A stretch of 64,000 nucleotides of DNA from Muribaculaceae bacterium (GTDB lineage Bacteria > Bacteroidota > Bacteroidia > Bacteroidales > Muribaculaceae), in assembly GCA_023667285.1 (NCBI GenBank), contig JAMPAK010000001.1, positions 380,317-444,316 on the forward strand, read 5' to 3'. The position numbers and the translations under genes were made by a program. How positions within the stretch are numbered: the stretch's first letter is position 1; every line of letters starts with the position of its first letter. Of this stretch, positions 8,090 to 17,596 are shown piece by piece. Under the pieces are notes generated by a model. The model saw nothing but the letters and a program-made list of their open reading frames with translations. It made no database searches and was not told the DNA's origin.

Positions 8090-9481
8090 ATGTCATCACA
8101 ACCAGGTAAAAACATTTTCTTTGCAGCGCGCAGGGCGCTGGGCCATCACGCCACCGGAGGCAATGTGCTGATGTGTGCCACCGTGCTCGCACTCATTGTG
8201 GCCAATATTCCGGGGGTCAACACCCTTTATAACGACTTCTGGTCTCAGGAGATGCGCCTGCAGATAGGCAGTTTCAATCTCTTCTCCCACGCCGGACACC
8301 CCATGACGGTCATCCAGTTCATCAACGATGCGCTGATGGCCATATTCTTCTTCAACATCGGACTGGAGATCAAACGCGAGGTCCTTGTGGGCGAGCTCTC
8401 ATCCTTCCGCCAGGCTCTGCTCCCCATAATGGCAGCGATTGGCGGAATGATAATCCCCGTAGGGATTTTCTGGCTCATGGCAAAGGGTACTGACTATGCC
8501 GGTGGCGCCGCAATCCCCATGGCCACAGACATAGCCTTCTCGCTTGGCATCATAGCAATGCTCGGCTCGAAAGTGCCTGTCTCGCTCAAGATTTTCCTGA
8601 CCACGCTTGCAGTGGTCGACGACATCGGCGGAATCATCGTGATAGCGGCCTTCTACTCCGGCCACATAGAGTCATCGTTCCTTGCCTTTGCAGCCATAGG
8701 GCTGTTGGTGCTACTGGCCGGGGGAGGATGGCTGAAAATCCAGTCCAAGATGTTCTATTTCATCATTGGAGGTGTGGTGTGGTTCCTGGTGCTCAACTCA
8801 GGCATACACCCCACGATAGCCGGTGTGCTGGTGGCTCTGTGTGTCCCGGCCGTCCCAGTCTATGCGCCCAACAAATATATCCGCATCATCCGCGACACTA
8901 TAAGGAACTTCAAGGAAGATGACGACTCCGACCTCGACTCGCGCACCATCCTGAGCCATGAGCAGCTCGACTGGCTCAAGGAGATTGAGTCTGCCTCTGA
9001 CCGTGTCATCTCTCCGCTGCAGGACATGGAAGACCAGCTCCACCCGCTCACTGACTATCTCATCATCCCGCTCTTTGCATTTGCCAACGCCGGGATCTTC
9101 CTCGGAGGGCTCGACCCCACATCCATCGTGAGCGGAATCAGCCTCGCAATTATCCTCGGTCTCGTCGTGGGTAAATTTGCCGGTATATTCACATTCTCAT
9201 GGCTGACCGTCAAACTTGGACTTGCGCCCATGCCTTCAGGGACAAACTGGAAGATGATTGCGGCCATCTCACTTCTGGGTGGCATAGGCTTCACGGTCTC
9301 ACTCTTCATTGCTGACCTCACCTTCGACAGTGGCGACCCCGCTCAGACAGCCATGCTCGACAGAGCCAAGCTCGGCATCATTGTCGGCTCCCTCATAGCC
9401 GGCCTCGGCGGCTACATCGGTCTCAGAAGCGTGCTTTCGAAAACCTCAGCTGGGTCTTCAGCAGAGGGAACGAAAGAGTAA
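8090..9481 (+). CDS. nhaA: Na+/H+ antiporter NhaA
   Basis: An inner-membrane exchanger of sodium for protons with about twelve helices over 463 residues. The paired ion-binding aspartates lie in LAVVDDIGGI (about residues 177-178), and the NIGLEIKREVL and PMATDIAFSLG segments are family hallmarks. A charged insert rich in Asp/Glu/Arg (about residues 265-315) sits between the two helical halves; such an insert occurs in many Bacteroidetes NhaA proteins. In this organism it would work beside the Na+-pumping decarboxylase encoded at 47-51 kb (inference). The last 59 bases overlap a gene on the opposite strand. Confidence 0.96.
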   Translation: MSSQPGKNIFFAARRALGHHATGGNVLMCATVLALIVANIPGVNTLYNDFWSQEMRLQIGSFNLFSHAGHPMTVIQFINDALMAIFFFNIGLEIKREVLVGELSSFRQALLPIMAAIGGMIIPVGIFWLMAKGTDYAGGAAIPMATDIAFSLGIIAMLGSKVPVSLKIFLTTLAVVDDIGGIIVIAAFYSGHIESSFLAFAAIGLLVLLAGGGWLKIQSKMFYFIIGGVVWFLVLNSGIHPTIAGVLVALCVPAVPVYAPNKYIRIIRDTIRNFKEDDDSDLDSRTILSHEQLDWLKEIESASDRVISPLQDMEDQLHPLTDYLIIPLFAFANAGIFLGGLDPTSIVSGISLAIILGLVVGKFAGIFTFSWLTVKLGLAPMPSGTNWKMIAAISLLGGIGFTVSLFIADLTFDSGDPAQTAMLDRAKLGIIVGSLIAGLGGYIGLRSVLSKTSAGSSAEGTKE

Positions 9482-10400
9482 GGATAGCACCCTCTGTCAC
9501 ATCCCCGTGAATATCGCGCACCGTCTCATCAAACTCCGCGTCAATCCACTCAAGGGTGTAATGATCCTTGAAGATTGTCGGGGTGAGGCGCCCCTTCCTC
9601 ATGAACGGCTTCCAACGTGAGGCATGAGTCTGCGCCCCACTGATATAGATAATGTCATATCCCCCACTCCCGTTCCTCACGAGAGCCAGACGATATCGTC
9701 CGCCCAGCCGTGCCAGATGAGGGTCATTCTCCCGGTCAAGATAATCCCAATACCCCTCTACCGGATCTGAGGAAGAGGCTAACTGTGAGTCAAGCGTGGA
9801 CTCATCCCACCCCGTCGAGAGCGCTGCCTCCATCTGCGGCTCAGTCTCCGAGACAAGCAGAGAGACAGTCCCGGCACCGGCCACTGTGACCGATGAGGAT
9901 GATGGCACAAATCCCTCTGGCAGCCTGAATGAACCAATCGGATTCACCCCACGGCTCCCGCCACTCACCTCCCCCACCCCATCGCCTACGGCAACAGCAA
10001 GAGTGCTGTATGTTCCTGAAGTCCCCACAAAGCCCTTGACCTCTTCGCTTGATATGACACTGTCTCCCAGCGATATGGTCATGAGCGTGAACCGGCGGTC
10101 AAGGATGTCGCCATAGGCCGTATTTCCCCACCTCAGAGACACCCTGAGTGTGTCAATCCCTTCAGTTGGATTCAGCGACAGAGACCATGAACCGCGCGAG
10201 AAAACCTCTTGCTCCCTGAGGTCACACAAGGCCACACGAGCCTCCACGCGGAATTTACCCCCCGGTGCAGCAACAGAGGGGAGAGTTATCACGGAATCAC
10301 ACAACTGGACAGGCGCCTGATGATAGACCCGCTCCGTTCCGTGCCCTCCACTCATTAGCAAGGGGAGGAGAAGGGCGAAAATAGCGAGGAGATGTCTCAT
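9423..10400 (-). CDS. Secreted protein of unknown function
   Basis: A 325-residue protein with a clear export signal (MRHLLAIFALLLPLLMSG). The rest is rich in Ser, Gly, Thr and Val with alternating hydrophobic residues, as in beta-sandwich periplasmic or surface proteins. The C-terminal third (WKPFMRKGRLTPTIFKDHYTLEWIDAEF) looks like a conserved core, and I do not recognise a named domain. It lies 18 bases downstream of the amidophosphoribosyltransferase gene on the same strand and probably shares its transcript, although a functional link is not evident. Its 3' end overlaps the nhaA 3' end tail to tail. Confidence 0.75.
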   Translation of the reverse strand: MRHLLAIFALLLPLLMSGGHGTERVYHQAPVQLCDSVITLPSVAAPGGKFRVEARVALCDLREQEVFSRGSWSLSLNPTEGIDTLRVSLRWGNTAYGDILDRRFTLMTISLGDSVISSEEVKGFVGTSGTYSTLAVAVGDGVGEVSGGSRGVNPIGSFRLPEGFVPSSSSVTVAGAGTVSLLVSETEPQMEAALSTGWDESTLDSQLASSSDPVEGYWDYLDRENDPHLARLGGRYRLALVRNGSGGYDIIYISGAQTHASRWKPFMRKGRLTPTIFKDHYTLEWIDAEFDETVRDIHGDVTEGAILTLSFPLLKTQLRFSKARF

Positions 10401-10418
10401 GAGCCGGTTTCCCTTCCC

Positions 10419-12308
10419 TTATCTTTTCTCTGTATTTCCCTCATAATAATTTATGAAGGCGCGGTTCACGAGGCGTGTTCCGCCGGGTGTGGGATAATTG
10501 CCTGAGAAATACCAGTCGCCAGGACACCCGGGTATGGCGTCATGAAGCCCCGCGATAGTCTGATAGACAAGTTCAACCTCAGCATTGATAGAGCCGTCGG
10601 CTGTCAGCATCTTGACAATCCTGGCTGAGATCTCCTCCTGAGTGAAAGCCGCATAGATGGCCTTGACACAGTTCTCAAGTTCAAAGTCCAGTCGTTTTTC
10701 CTGCTCGAGACACCTGCGATAGGTCTCATCCAGCACATTGGCCATCCCCTTTTCCTTGAGCAGGTCGACAGCCGCCCTGAAGGCAATGAACTCACCCATG
10801 CGCGACATATCGATGCCATAGTAGTCCGGATAGCGCACCTGGGGCGAACTGCTCACCACCACAATCTTGCGCGGATGCAGGCGGTCGAGCATCCTGAGGA
10901 TAGACTGCTTGAGAGTCGTTCCCCTCACTATACTGTCGTCGATGACTACCAGATTGTCCACATCATTGGCGATAATTCCATATGTCACATCATAGACATG
11001 AGCCGCGAGGTCATTGCGTGAGTCACCCTCAGCAATGAATGTGCGCAGTTTAATATCCTTGATGGCCACCTTCTCCACGCGCAGTTTCTCGGACATGATG
11101 GCCGACAGTGTCGACGGAGTGAGCGTCCCTGCACTCTGCGCCTCAAGAATCCGGGCTGACTTCACCTTGTCGAGTTGCTCCTCGAGACCTTCCACCATAC
11201 CGATGAAAGCGACCTCTGCCGTGTTGGGAATGAACGAAAAGACACTGTTGTGCAAGTCATTGTTGATGCTCCTCATTATGTCAGGCACAACATTTCGCCC
11301 CAGAAGTTTACGCTCCCTATAGATGTCGGCGTCACTGCCGCGTGAGAAATATATGCGCTCAAACGAGCAGCGCGAGTTGACACCCTCCCCCAGGACATCT
11401 GTCACCTCCACATGTCCCGACTTCTTGACTATGAGCGCGCTGCCTGGAGCAAGTTCGCTGACCTCCCTGCGCGCCACATTCATGACCGTCTGTATGACCG
11501 GACGTTCCGATGCCAGCACAACAATCTCATCGTCCATATAATAGAACGCGGGGCGGATGCCGTGGCGGTCTCTCAGCGCAAACATGTCGCCTGAGCCCGT
11601 AGCCCCACAGATGACATATCCCCCATCCCAAGACGGAGCCGTGGAGCGGAGGACACGTGTGATGTCGATATTATCCTCGATGGTGTGTGTGAGCTGTGGG
11701 TCAACCTGGCTATCCCTATACTGCCTGTAGATGCGGTGGTTCTCCTTGTCGAGAGCCTCGCCGAGCTGCTCGAGCAGGATGACGGTGTCTGAGTATATGC
11801 GCGGATGCTGACCGTGGTTCACGACACCCTGGAAAATCTCATCCACATTGGTCATGTTGAAGTTCCCACACATCAGCAGATTGCGCGAGCGCCAATTGTT
11901 GCGCCTCAGGAAGGGGTGGCAATATGAGATGCCGCTCTTACCGGTGGTCGAGTAGCGGAGATGCCCCATATATATTTCGCCCAGGAAGGGGGCATAGGTC
12001 TCCACCTCCTCTCTTGTCGCCGCTGATAGGTTGAAGTCGGCCAGGGTCGAGTTGACCGTGCCGAAGATTTCCTGGATGGCATCCTTGCCCAGGGCGCGCT
12101 CCCTGAAGACATATTCATGACCCGGTGTCCCGTGGAGTTTGACCACACCGATGCCGGCGCCCTCCTGCCCACGGTTGTGCTGCTTCTCCATCATCAGATA
12201 GAGCTTATTCAGACCGTAGCTCCATGTCCCATACTTCTTGCGGTAATAATCAAGTGGTTTGAGCAGGCGGATCATGGCCACGCCACACTCATGTTTGAGT
12301 ATCTCCAT
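10419..12308 (-). CDS. purF: Amidophosphoribosyltransferase, long Bacteroidetes type
   Basis: The enzyme transfers the glutamine amide to PRPP, the first committed step of purine synthesis. The N-terminal glutaminase cysteine is Cys8 (MEILKHECGVAM), implying a seven-residue propeptide that must be removed. HNRGQEGAGIGV and the GHLRYSTTG segment belong to the glutaminase, and the PRPP-binding loop VVIDDSIVRGTT sits near residues 457-468. At 629 residues it is about 130 longer than enterobacterial PurF, with extra sequence in the C-terminal half, a form common in Bacteroidetes. It may be a second PurF-like protein rather than the only one in the genome. The promoter is at 12345-12352. Confidence 0.9.
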   Translation of the reverse strand: MEILKHECGVAMIRLLKPLDYYRKKYGTWSYGLNKLYLMMEKQHNRGQEGAGIGVVKLHGTPGHEYVFRERALGKDAIQEIFGTVNSTLADFNLSAATREEVETYAPFLGEIYMGHLRYSTTGKSGISYCHPFLRRNNWRSRNLLMCGNFNMTNVDEIFQGVVNHGQHPRIYSDTVILLEQLGEALDKENHRIYRQYRDSQVDPQLTHTIEDNIDITRVLRSTAPSWDGGYVICGATGSGDMFALRDRHGIRPAFYYMDDEIVVLASERPVIQTVMNVARREVSELAPGSALIVKKSGHVEVTDVLGEGVNSRCSFERIYFSRGSDADIYRERKLLGRNVVPDIMRSINNDLHNSVFSFIPNTAEVAFIGMVEGLEEQLDKVKSARILEAQSAGTLTPSTLSAIMSEKLRVEKVAIKDIKLRTFIAEGDSRNDLAAHVYDVTYGIIANDVDNLVVIDDSIVRGTTLKQSILRMLDRLHPRKIVVVSSSPQVRYPDYYGIDMSRMGEFIAFRAAVDLLKEKGMANVLDETYRRCLEQEKRLDFELENCVKAIYAAFTQEEISARIVKMLTADGSINAEVELVYQTIAGLHDAIPGCPGDWYFSGNYPTPGGTRLVNRAFINYYEGNTEKR

Positions 12309-12344
12309 TGTCTTGAGAACCTATATGTGATATGATAATGGGTG

Positions 12345-12352
12345 CAAAGGTA
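12345..12352 (-). promoter_or_regulatory. -7 box of the amidophosphoribosyltransferase gene
   Basis: TACCTTTG on the minus strand; predicted start near 12341 and a 33-base leader. The nearest TTG (12375-12377) is 22 bases upstream, slightly long. Confidence 0.55.
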
Positions 12353-12522
12353 AGAACTTATCCAGTTAATTTGACAATATAAAAGTAATTTAAACAGAAT
12401 TTAACCAAACAGCCGTTTAAACCTATCGCAGACGCCGGAGTCAATAGTTATGTCTCGACCCCGAAAATGAGGGATGGAAAAAGAAATTTGAAACTCAAAA
12501 AACGTTTACAACGATACAAGAA

Positions 12523-15327
12523 ATGTCACGATTCACCCGCGTTCTCCTCACGCTCTTGTTCATATTGCTGTTTGTCCCGTCGCTCAAGGCCGTCAACATC
12601 ACCGGTCTGGTGAAAGATGTTGCCACCGGCGACCCCCTCATGGAGGCTTCAATCCGCCTGCTGGCCGCTAAGGACAGCGCTTTTGTCAAAGGAGTCTCGA
12701 CAAACATCAACGGACGGTTCAAGATTGAAGGCGTCAAGGCCGGAAAATATATCCTTGTGGCATCTTACATCGGCTATGCCGACACAAAGCAGGACATCAC
12801 CGTCGGAGCCTCAAACCTCCGCCTCGGCACGATTGAGATGAAAGAGACTTCAGAGCTCCTAGGCGTGGTCGAGGTCGTGGCTGTCAAGACCCCCATCAAG
12901 GTGATGGAGGACACCGTCGAGTATAACGCCGACTCATATCACACGCAGCCAAACGCCGTCGTAGAAGACCTCCTGAAGCGTCTCCCCGGTGTCGAGGTCG
13001 ACACTGACGGCTCGATTACAGCCAACGGCAAGACCGTCTCTAAAATCCTTATCGATGGCAAGGAGTTTTTCAGCGACGACCCGCAGGTGGCATCCAAGAA
13101 CCTCCCCGCCAACATGATTGACAAACTCCAGGTCGTCGACCGCAAGAGTGACATGGCACGTCTCACCGGCGTGGACGACGGTGAGGACGAGACCGTCATC
13201 AACCTCACATTCAAGCGGGGCATGAACCAGGGATGGTTTGGCACAGCCGAGGCCGGTTATGGAACCGACGAACGCTACATGGGCTCCTTCAACGTGAACC
13301 GCTTCTGGGATGGCAATCAGGTGACACTTTTGGGCAACTTCAACAACACCAACCAGATAGGCTTCACAGACTCTAACGGCAACAGATTCCGTCGCTTCGG
13401 CGGCAACAACGGAATCACCATCTCAAAGGCTCTCGGCCTCAACTTCAATGTAGGCAAAGAGGAGATTATCCGCATCGGCGGCGACCTGATGTGGAGCAAC
13501 ACCGATGCCAAGACCATCCAGCGCCAGGAGAGAGAGAACACATATGAGGACTATTCTACTTGGAACAAGTCCAGCAAGCGTGCCCGTGACAAGGGCAATA
13601 ACGTGCGCGGTGATTTCCGCATCCTTTGGAAGCCCGACTCATTCAATACCCTTGAGTTCCGCCCCAACTTCTCTCTCAACTTCAACCGTTCCACTGACAG
13701 CGAGGTCGAGTCATATTTCAACCGCGACTACACCAAGATGAGCGACAACACATCTGACGGAAACTCAAAGGGTGACTCATATGAGGCCGGAGGCCGTCTC
13801 ATATACTCCCACAGGTTCAATCAGCGCAGAGGACGGTCGTTCTCCGTGAGCGGTCAATATCGCTTCTCTGATGTCACTGAAAAGGAGACCTCCTACAACG
13901 ATTTCATCCGTTACATCACCGAGGAGGACCCTGACAACACTGAGGACGACAGCGAGCTGCTCAACCAATGGACTGACAACCACACCTGGAACAATCAGGT
14001 GATGGGACAGTTCACCTGGACCGAGCCTCTGGGAAATATCCAGAACGGCAACTACGTCATGTTCAGCTATCGCGCCAACTACCGTTGGAACAATGCCGAC
14101 AAACTCGTATATAACATCCCCGACCGCTACAACCTTGGCATCTACCCCCCCGTCGGCGAGGAGCCTGACATGGACTACTCAAACCGCTACCGCAACAACT
14201 ATTTCAACCAGAACATCCGCCTCGGATATCGCAAGGTCACAGCAAAGGCCAACCTTGAACTTGGCATGGCGCTCGTCCCCCAGATGTCCAAGTCAATCTT
14301 CCTTGACAACTCCGATAAGAACATCGACCGCTGGGTGTGGAACTTCGCTCCCTTCATGCGCTTCCGCTACAAGTTCAGCAAGCAGCGCTCTCTGCAGATG
14401 AACTATCGCGGCAACTCATCTCAGCCTTCCATGACTCAGTTGCAGCCAGTGCTCAACATCTCAAACCCCACAAACAAGATTCAGGGTAACCCCAACCTCG
14501 ACCCCTCCTTCAGCCACAACATCATGATGCGCTTCCAGGATTTCAACATCGAGAGCCAGCGAAGCATAATGCTCATGAGCCACTTCACCTTCACCCAGAA
14601 CTCCATCATCTCCAAGACAAGTACCGACGAGTATGGCGCCCGCCTCACAGAATATGTCAATGCCAACGGAGTCTGGAACGGCATGCTTATGAACATGTTC
14701 TCCATGCCTTTCAGAAACAAAAAATGGTCATTCTCAAACAACATCTTCATTAACGCCAACCGCAAAGTCGGCTTCAACAACGGCCTGCGCAACGCTTCGC
14801 TCTCATTCCGCATCAATGAGTCGCCCTCCATCACATTCCGCCCTGACAACTTTGAGTTTGAACTGCGTCCGCGCTACTCCATTCAGACAACCCACAACAC
14901 CCTCCAGTCTAGAAACGACCAGACTGTCCACACTTATGGCGGCCGCTTCGACGGAACATACTACACCCCCTGGGGCCTAACCCTGCAAACCGATGTCAAC
15001 TACTCGGCTACTGCCGGCTATGCCGCAGGCTTCAACACCAAGACCTGGATATGGAACGCCACCATCTCCCAGCAGTTCCTGCGCGACAAGTCTCTGACCC
15101 TAGCCATCAAGATATATGACATCCTCGACCAGCGCAGCTCCATCCGCCGCAGCGTCAGCGCCAACGCCATCACCGACTCGGAGTATAACACCTTGTCACG
15201 CTACGGAATGGTGACAATAAGTTATCGCTTCAACACGTTCGGCAAAGGCAATGAGCCTCAGAGCCGCAACGGATTTGGCGGTCCCGGCCGATTCGGTGGT
15301 CCCGGCGGTGGACGTGGTCCCAGATAA
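12523..15327 (+). CDS. Outer-membrane beta-barrel protein with carboxypeptidase-like N-domain (TonB-receptor type)
   Basis: 934 residues. An export signal (to about residue 24) precedes a carboxypeptidase D regulatory-like domain (NITGLVKDVATGDPLMEAS, residues about 25-110), a plug-like domain (PNAVVEDLLKRLPGVEVD and ISKILIDGKEFFSDDP, residues about 140-220), and a long barrel rich in aromatic residues and Asn. The tail is Gly/Pro/Arg-rich and low in complexity (GGPGRFGGPGGGRGPR). This is the OMP_b-brl_3 arrangement seen in many Bacteroidetes receptors without a SusD partner, so the cargo is unknown. No TonB-box or SusD gene was found beside it. A terminator hairpin follows at 15399-15442. 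Confidence 0.88.
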   Translation: MSRFTRVLLTLLFILLFVPSLKAVNITGLVKDVATGDPLMEASIRLLAAKDSAFVKGVSTNINGRFKIEGVKAGKYILVASYIGYADTKQDITVGASNLRLGTIEMKETSELLGVVEVVAVKTPIKVMEDTVEYNADSYHTQPNAVVEDLLKRLPGVEVDTDGSITANGKTVSKILIDGKEFFSDDPQVASKNLPANMIDKLQVVDRKSDMARLTGVDDGEDETVINLTFKRGMNQGWFGTAEAGYGTDERYMGSFNVNRFWDGNQVTLLGNFNNTNQIGFTDSNGNRFRRFGGNNGITISKALGLNFNVGKEEIIRIGGDLMWSNTDAKTIQRQERENTYEDYSTWNKSSKRARDKGNNVRGDFRILWKPDSFNTLEFRPNFSLNFNRSTDSEVESYFNRDYTKMSDNTSDGNSKGDSYEAGGRLIYSHRFNQRRGRSFSVSGQYRFSDVTEKETSYNDFIRYITEEDPDNTEDDSELLNQWTDNHTWNNQVMGQFTWTEPLGNIQNGNYVMFSYRANYRWNNADKLVYNIPDRYNLGIYPPVGEEPDMDYSNRYRNNYFNQNIRLGYRKVTAKANLELGMALVPQMSKSIFLDNSDKNIDRWVWNFAPFMRFRYKFSKQRSLQMNYRGNSSQPSMTQLQPVLNISNPTNKIQGNPNLDPSFSHNIMMRFQDFNIESQRSIMLMSHFTFTQNSIISKTSTDEYGARLTEYVNANGVWNGMLMNMFSMPFRNKKWSFSNNIFINANRKVGFNNGLRNASLSFRINESPSITFRPDNFEFELRPRYSIQTTHNTLQSRNDQTVHTYGGRFDGTYYTPWGLTLQTDVNYSATAGYAAGFNTKTWIWNATISQQFLRDKSLTLAIKIYDILDQRSSIRRSVSANAITDSEYNTLSRYGMVTISYRFNTFGKGNEPQSRNGFGGPGRFGGPGGGRGPR

Positions 15328-15398
15328 GAAATTGATTAAGGTATGATAAAGCATGATTTGTTTTACTATTTAGATAAGTTAGGTTAATTGTTCAGAAA

Positions 15399-15442
15399 GG
15401 GCCGTATCCCCGACGAGACGTCGCGGATGCGGCCCGACTTTT
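15399..15442 (+). terminator. Rho-independent terminator after the barrel gene
   Basis: A 16-base stem with one wobble and one mismatch (15399-15414 with 15420-15435), five-base loop, then TTTT at 15439-15442. Confidence 0.7.
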
Positions 15443-15471
15443 CCGGCTATATCTTCTGACTCCAAGTTTTA

Positions 15472-15503
15472 TTTGCATCAAAAATGAAAAATGTTTAACT
15501 TTG
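15472..15503 (+). promoter_or_regulatory. Promoter of the DUF1846 gene
   Basis: TTTG at 15472-15475, exactly 20 bases, TAACTTTG at 15496-15503. The predicted start near 15507 lies only about six bases before the ATG at 15513. Confidence 0.75.
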
Positions 15504-15512
15504 TGTCCCGTT

Positions 15513-16976
15513 ATGAAAAACGGATTTGACAATGAGCGCTATCTCAGAATCCAGTCTGAGCATATCATGGAGCGCATAGCACAGTTTGGCAACAAACTCT
15601 ATCTGGAACTCGGTGGAAAACTCTTCGACGACCATCACGCTTCGCGTGTGCTGCCCGGATTTCAGCCAGACAGCAAACTGCGCATGCTCTCGAAGATCGC
15701 TGACAAGGCTGAGATTGTCATAGTCATCAGCGCCGCTGACATCGAGAAAAACAAGGTGCGCAACGACCTGGGAATCACCTACGACATGGATGTGCTCAGG
15801 CTCCGCGGTGAGTTTGAGAAACGCGGCTTCCTGGTGAGCTCTGTGGTCATCACCCACTATAACGGCCAAAGCAGCGCCGACGCCTTCCGTGCGCGCCTCG
15901 AAAGGCTGGGCGTCCGCACATATGTCCACTATCTCATCGACGGCTATCCCACCAACGTCGACCTTATCGACTCAGATGAAGGTTTCGGCAAGAACGATTA
16001 TGTCGAGACCACACGCCCCCTTGTCATAGTCACAGCTCCCGGCCCGGGCAGCGGCAAGATGGCTGTATGCCTCAGCCAGCTCTACAACGAACACAAGCGC
16101 GGGATTGAGGCCGGATACGCCAAGTTCGAGACCTTCCCTGTATGGAGCCTGCCGCTCAAACACCCCGTCAACATAGCATATGAGGCCGCCACCGCTGACC
16201 TCAACGATGTCAACATGATAGACCCATTCCATCTGGAGGCTTATGGCAAGACCGCCATCAACTACAACCGCGACATCGAGATATTCCCCGTCCTCAACGC
16301 CCTCTTCGAGGGAATATATGGCGAGAGCCCGTATAAATCCCCCACTGACATGGGGGTGAACATGGTGGGATTCTGCATCTCAGACGATGAGGTGTGCTGC
16401 CGCTCATCTAAGGATGAGATCATCCGCCGCTACTTCACTGCCCTCAACCGCCTCGCCCAGGGCGACGGCAACGACAGTGAGGTAAACAAGATTGCCCTCC
16501 TCTTCAAGCAGGCCAAGATTGGGATTGCCGACCGCCGCCCCGTGGCCGCTGCCCGCGAGAGAGCCGAGAGAAGCGGTGTCCCTTGCTCGGCAATCGAACT
16601 GGCCGACGGCACCATCATCACAGCCGAGACATCGGCTCTGCTCGGGCCGAGCGCAGCCCTCATCCTCAACGCCATCAAGCATCTGGCAGGCATCGACCAT
16701 GACATCAAACTGATTCCTCAAGACATGATTGAGCCTATCCAGTTCACCAAGACCCACTATCTGCGCTCCCACAACCCGCGGCTCCACACCGACGAAGTCC
16801 TGGTGGCGCTCTCTGTCCTCTCCACCACAAACGAGAACTGCCACAAGGCTCTCGCCTGCCTGCCTCAACTCTATGGTTGTCAGGTCCACTCCACTGTGAT
16901 GCTTGGCGAGGTCGACCGAAAGATTTTCAAGAAACTCGGTGTGGGTCTAACCTGCGACCCCGCCAAGAAAAAATGA
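15513..16976 (+). CDS. DUF1846 family protein
   Basis: The 487-residue cytoplasmic protein matches the DUF1846 family along its length: FDNERYLRIQSEHIMERI at the N-terminus, the IVIVISAADIEKNKVR segment and the APGPGSGKMAVCLSQLYNE glycine-rich nucleotide-like loop near residue 175. The biochemical role is unknown; the GPGSGK segment suggests a phosphate- or nucleotide-binding site (inference). The start was placed at ATG 15513 because the promoter -7 box ends at 15503, leaving almost no leader. It converges on the HsdR_N gene with eight bases between stops and no terminator visible. Confidence 0.9.
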   Translation: MKNGFDNERYLRIQSEHIMERIAQFGNKLYLELGGKLFDDHHASRVLPGFQPDSKLRMLSKIADKAEIVIVISAADIEKNKVRNDLGITYDMDVLRLRGEFEKRGFLVSSVVITHYNGQSSADAFRARLERLGVRTYVHYLIDGYPTNVDLIDSDEGFGKNDYVETTRPLVIVTAPGPGSGKMAVCLSQLYNEHKRGIEAGYAKFETFPVWSLPLKHPVNIAYEAATADLNDVNMIDPFHLEAYGKTAINYNRDIEIFPVLNALFEGIYGESPYKSPTDMGVNMVGFCISDDEVCCRSSKDEIIRRYFTALNRLAQGDGNDSEVNKIALLFKQAKIGIADRRPVAAARERAERSGVPCSAIELADGTIITAETSALLGPSAALILNAIKHLAGIDHDIKLIPQDMIEPIQFTKTHYLRSHNPRLHTDEVLVALSVLSTTNENCHKALACLPQLYGCQVHSTVMLGEVDRKIFKKLGVGLTCDPAKKK

Positions 16977-16984
16977 CCTCCCGG

Positions 16985-17473
16985 TCACCCCAGATTCATA
17001 TCGGCATATGACGGGATCTCAGCCAGAAACTCACACCGACCCGCCTCATAGTCGACACGCACACAGTAGTGCGACAGCCCGTTGCTCACTATCAGATAGC
17101 GGACATGAAGCACCATGTTGTAGCGCACTATCTGGTCGAACACACCGCGTGTTATGGCCACATCCGGAGCCTTATACTCAACAATGGCAAGAGGCAAAAG
17201 CGAGCGCGAGTATACCACTGAATCACAGCGCTTCGTCGTGCCGTTAAGAGATATTGACTTCTCATTGGCCACAAGTGTCGGGGGAACCCCCAGGGTCCCT
17301 ATCATATAGCAGACAAAGTGCTGTCTCACCCACTCCTCGGGAGTCAGCACAAGCCAGCGTCCACGGCGCGGGTCATAGACCTCAGCTCCGTCTCCCGTGT
17401 GGCGCAGCCTGAGTGTGGCCGGCGGGAGATTGAGCGGCCGGGCTATGTGGGTAAAATCGCTCGATTGTGGCAT
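16985..17473 (-). CDS. Orphan HsdR N-terminal (PD-(D/E)xK nuclease-like) protein
   Basis: 162 residues covering only the type I restriction R-subunit N-terminal fold. The nuclease-type core is visible as KRCDSVVYS (Asp) followed by LAIVEYKAP (Glu-x-Lys), preceded by TPEEWVRQHFV, a hallmark of the HSDR_N family. No helicase motor, HsdM or HsdS lies nearby, so it is not a working type I system by itself. Proteins of this size are widespread as single genes in Bacteroidetes and may act in DNA repair or as a remnant (unknown). It stands between DUF1846 and holA. Confidence 0.85.
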   Translation of the reverse strand: MPQSSDFTHIARPLNLPPATLRLRHTGDGAEVYDPRRGRWLVLTPEEWVRQHFVCYMIGTLGVPPTLVANEKSISLNGTTKRCDSVVYSRSLLPLAIVEYKAPDVAITRGVFDQIVRYNMVLHVRYLIVSNGLSHYCVRVDYEAGRCEFLAEIPSYADMNLG

Positions 17474-17596
17474 AAGTGACGATTAAAAAATAACAGCAGG
17501 CAAAATTAAAGAATCGGCCTGAAAGTTCAAAAAAATTTGTCAGCCTTAGGGGTTTTTCGTAAATTTACACTGACTAATCCCATCAAATCGACATCT

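Noticed and set aside
12353-12522. Regulatory element between purF and the barrel gene
   Set aside because: A/T-rich stretch with no recognisable riboswitch or TAnnTTTG promoter for the barrel gene; nothing more can be supported.
16985-17473. Type I restriction-modification system
   Set aside because: Only an HsdR N-terminal domain is present; no motor, methylase or specificity gene nearby.
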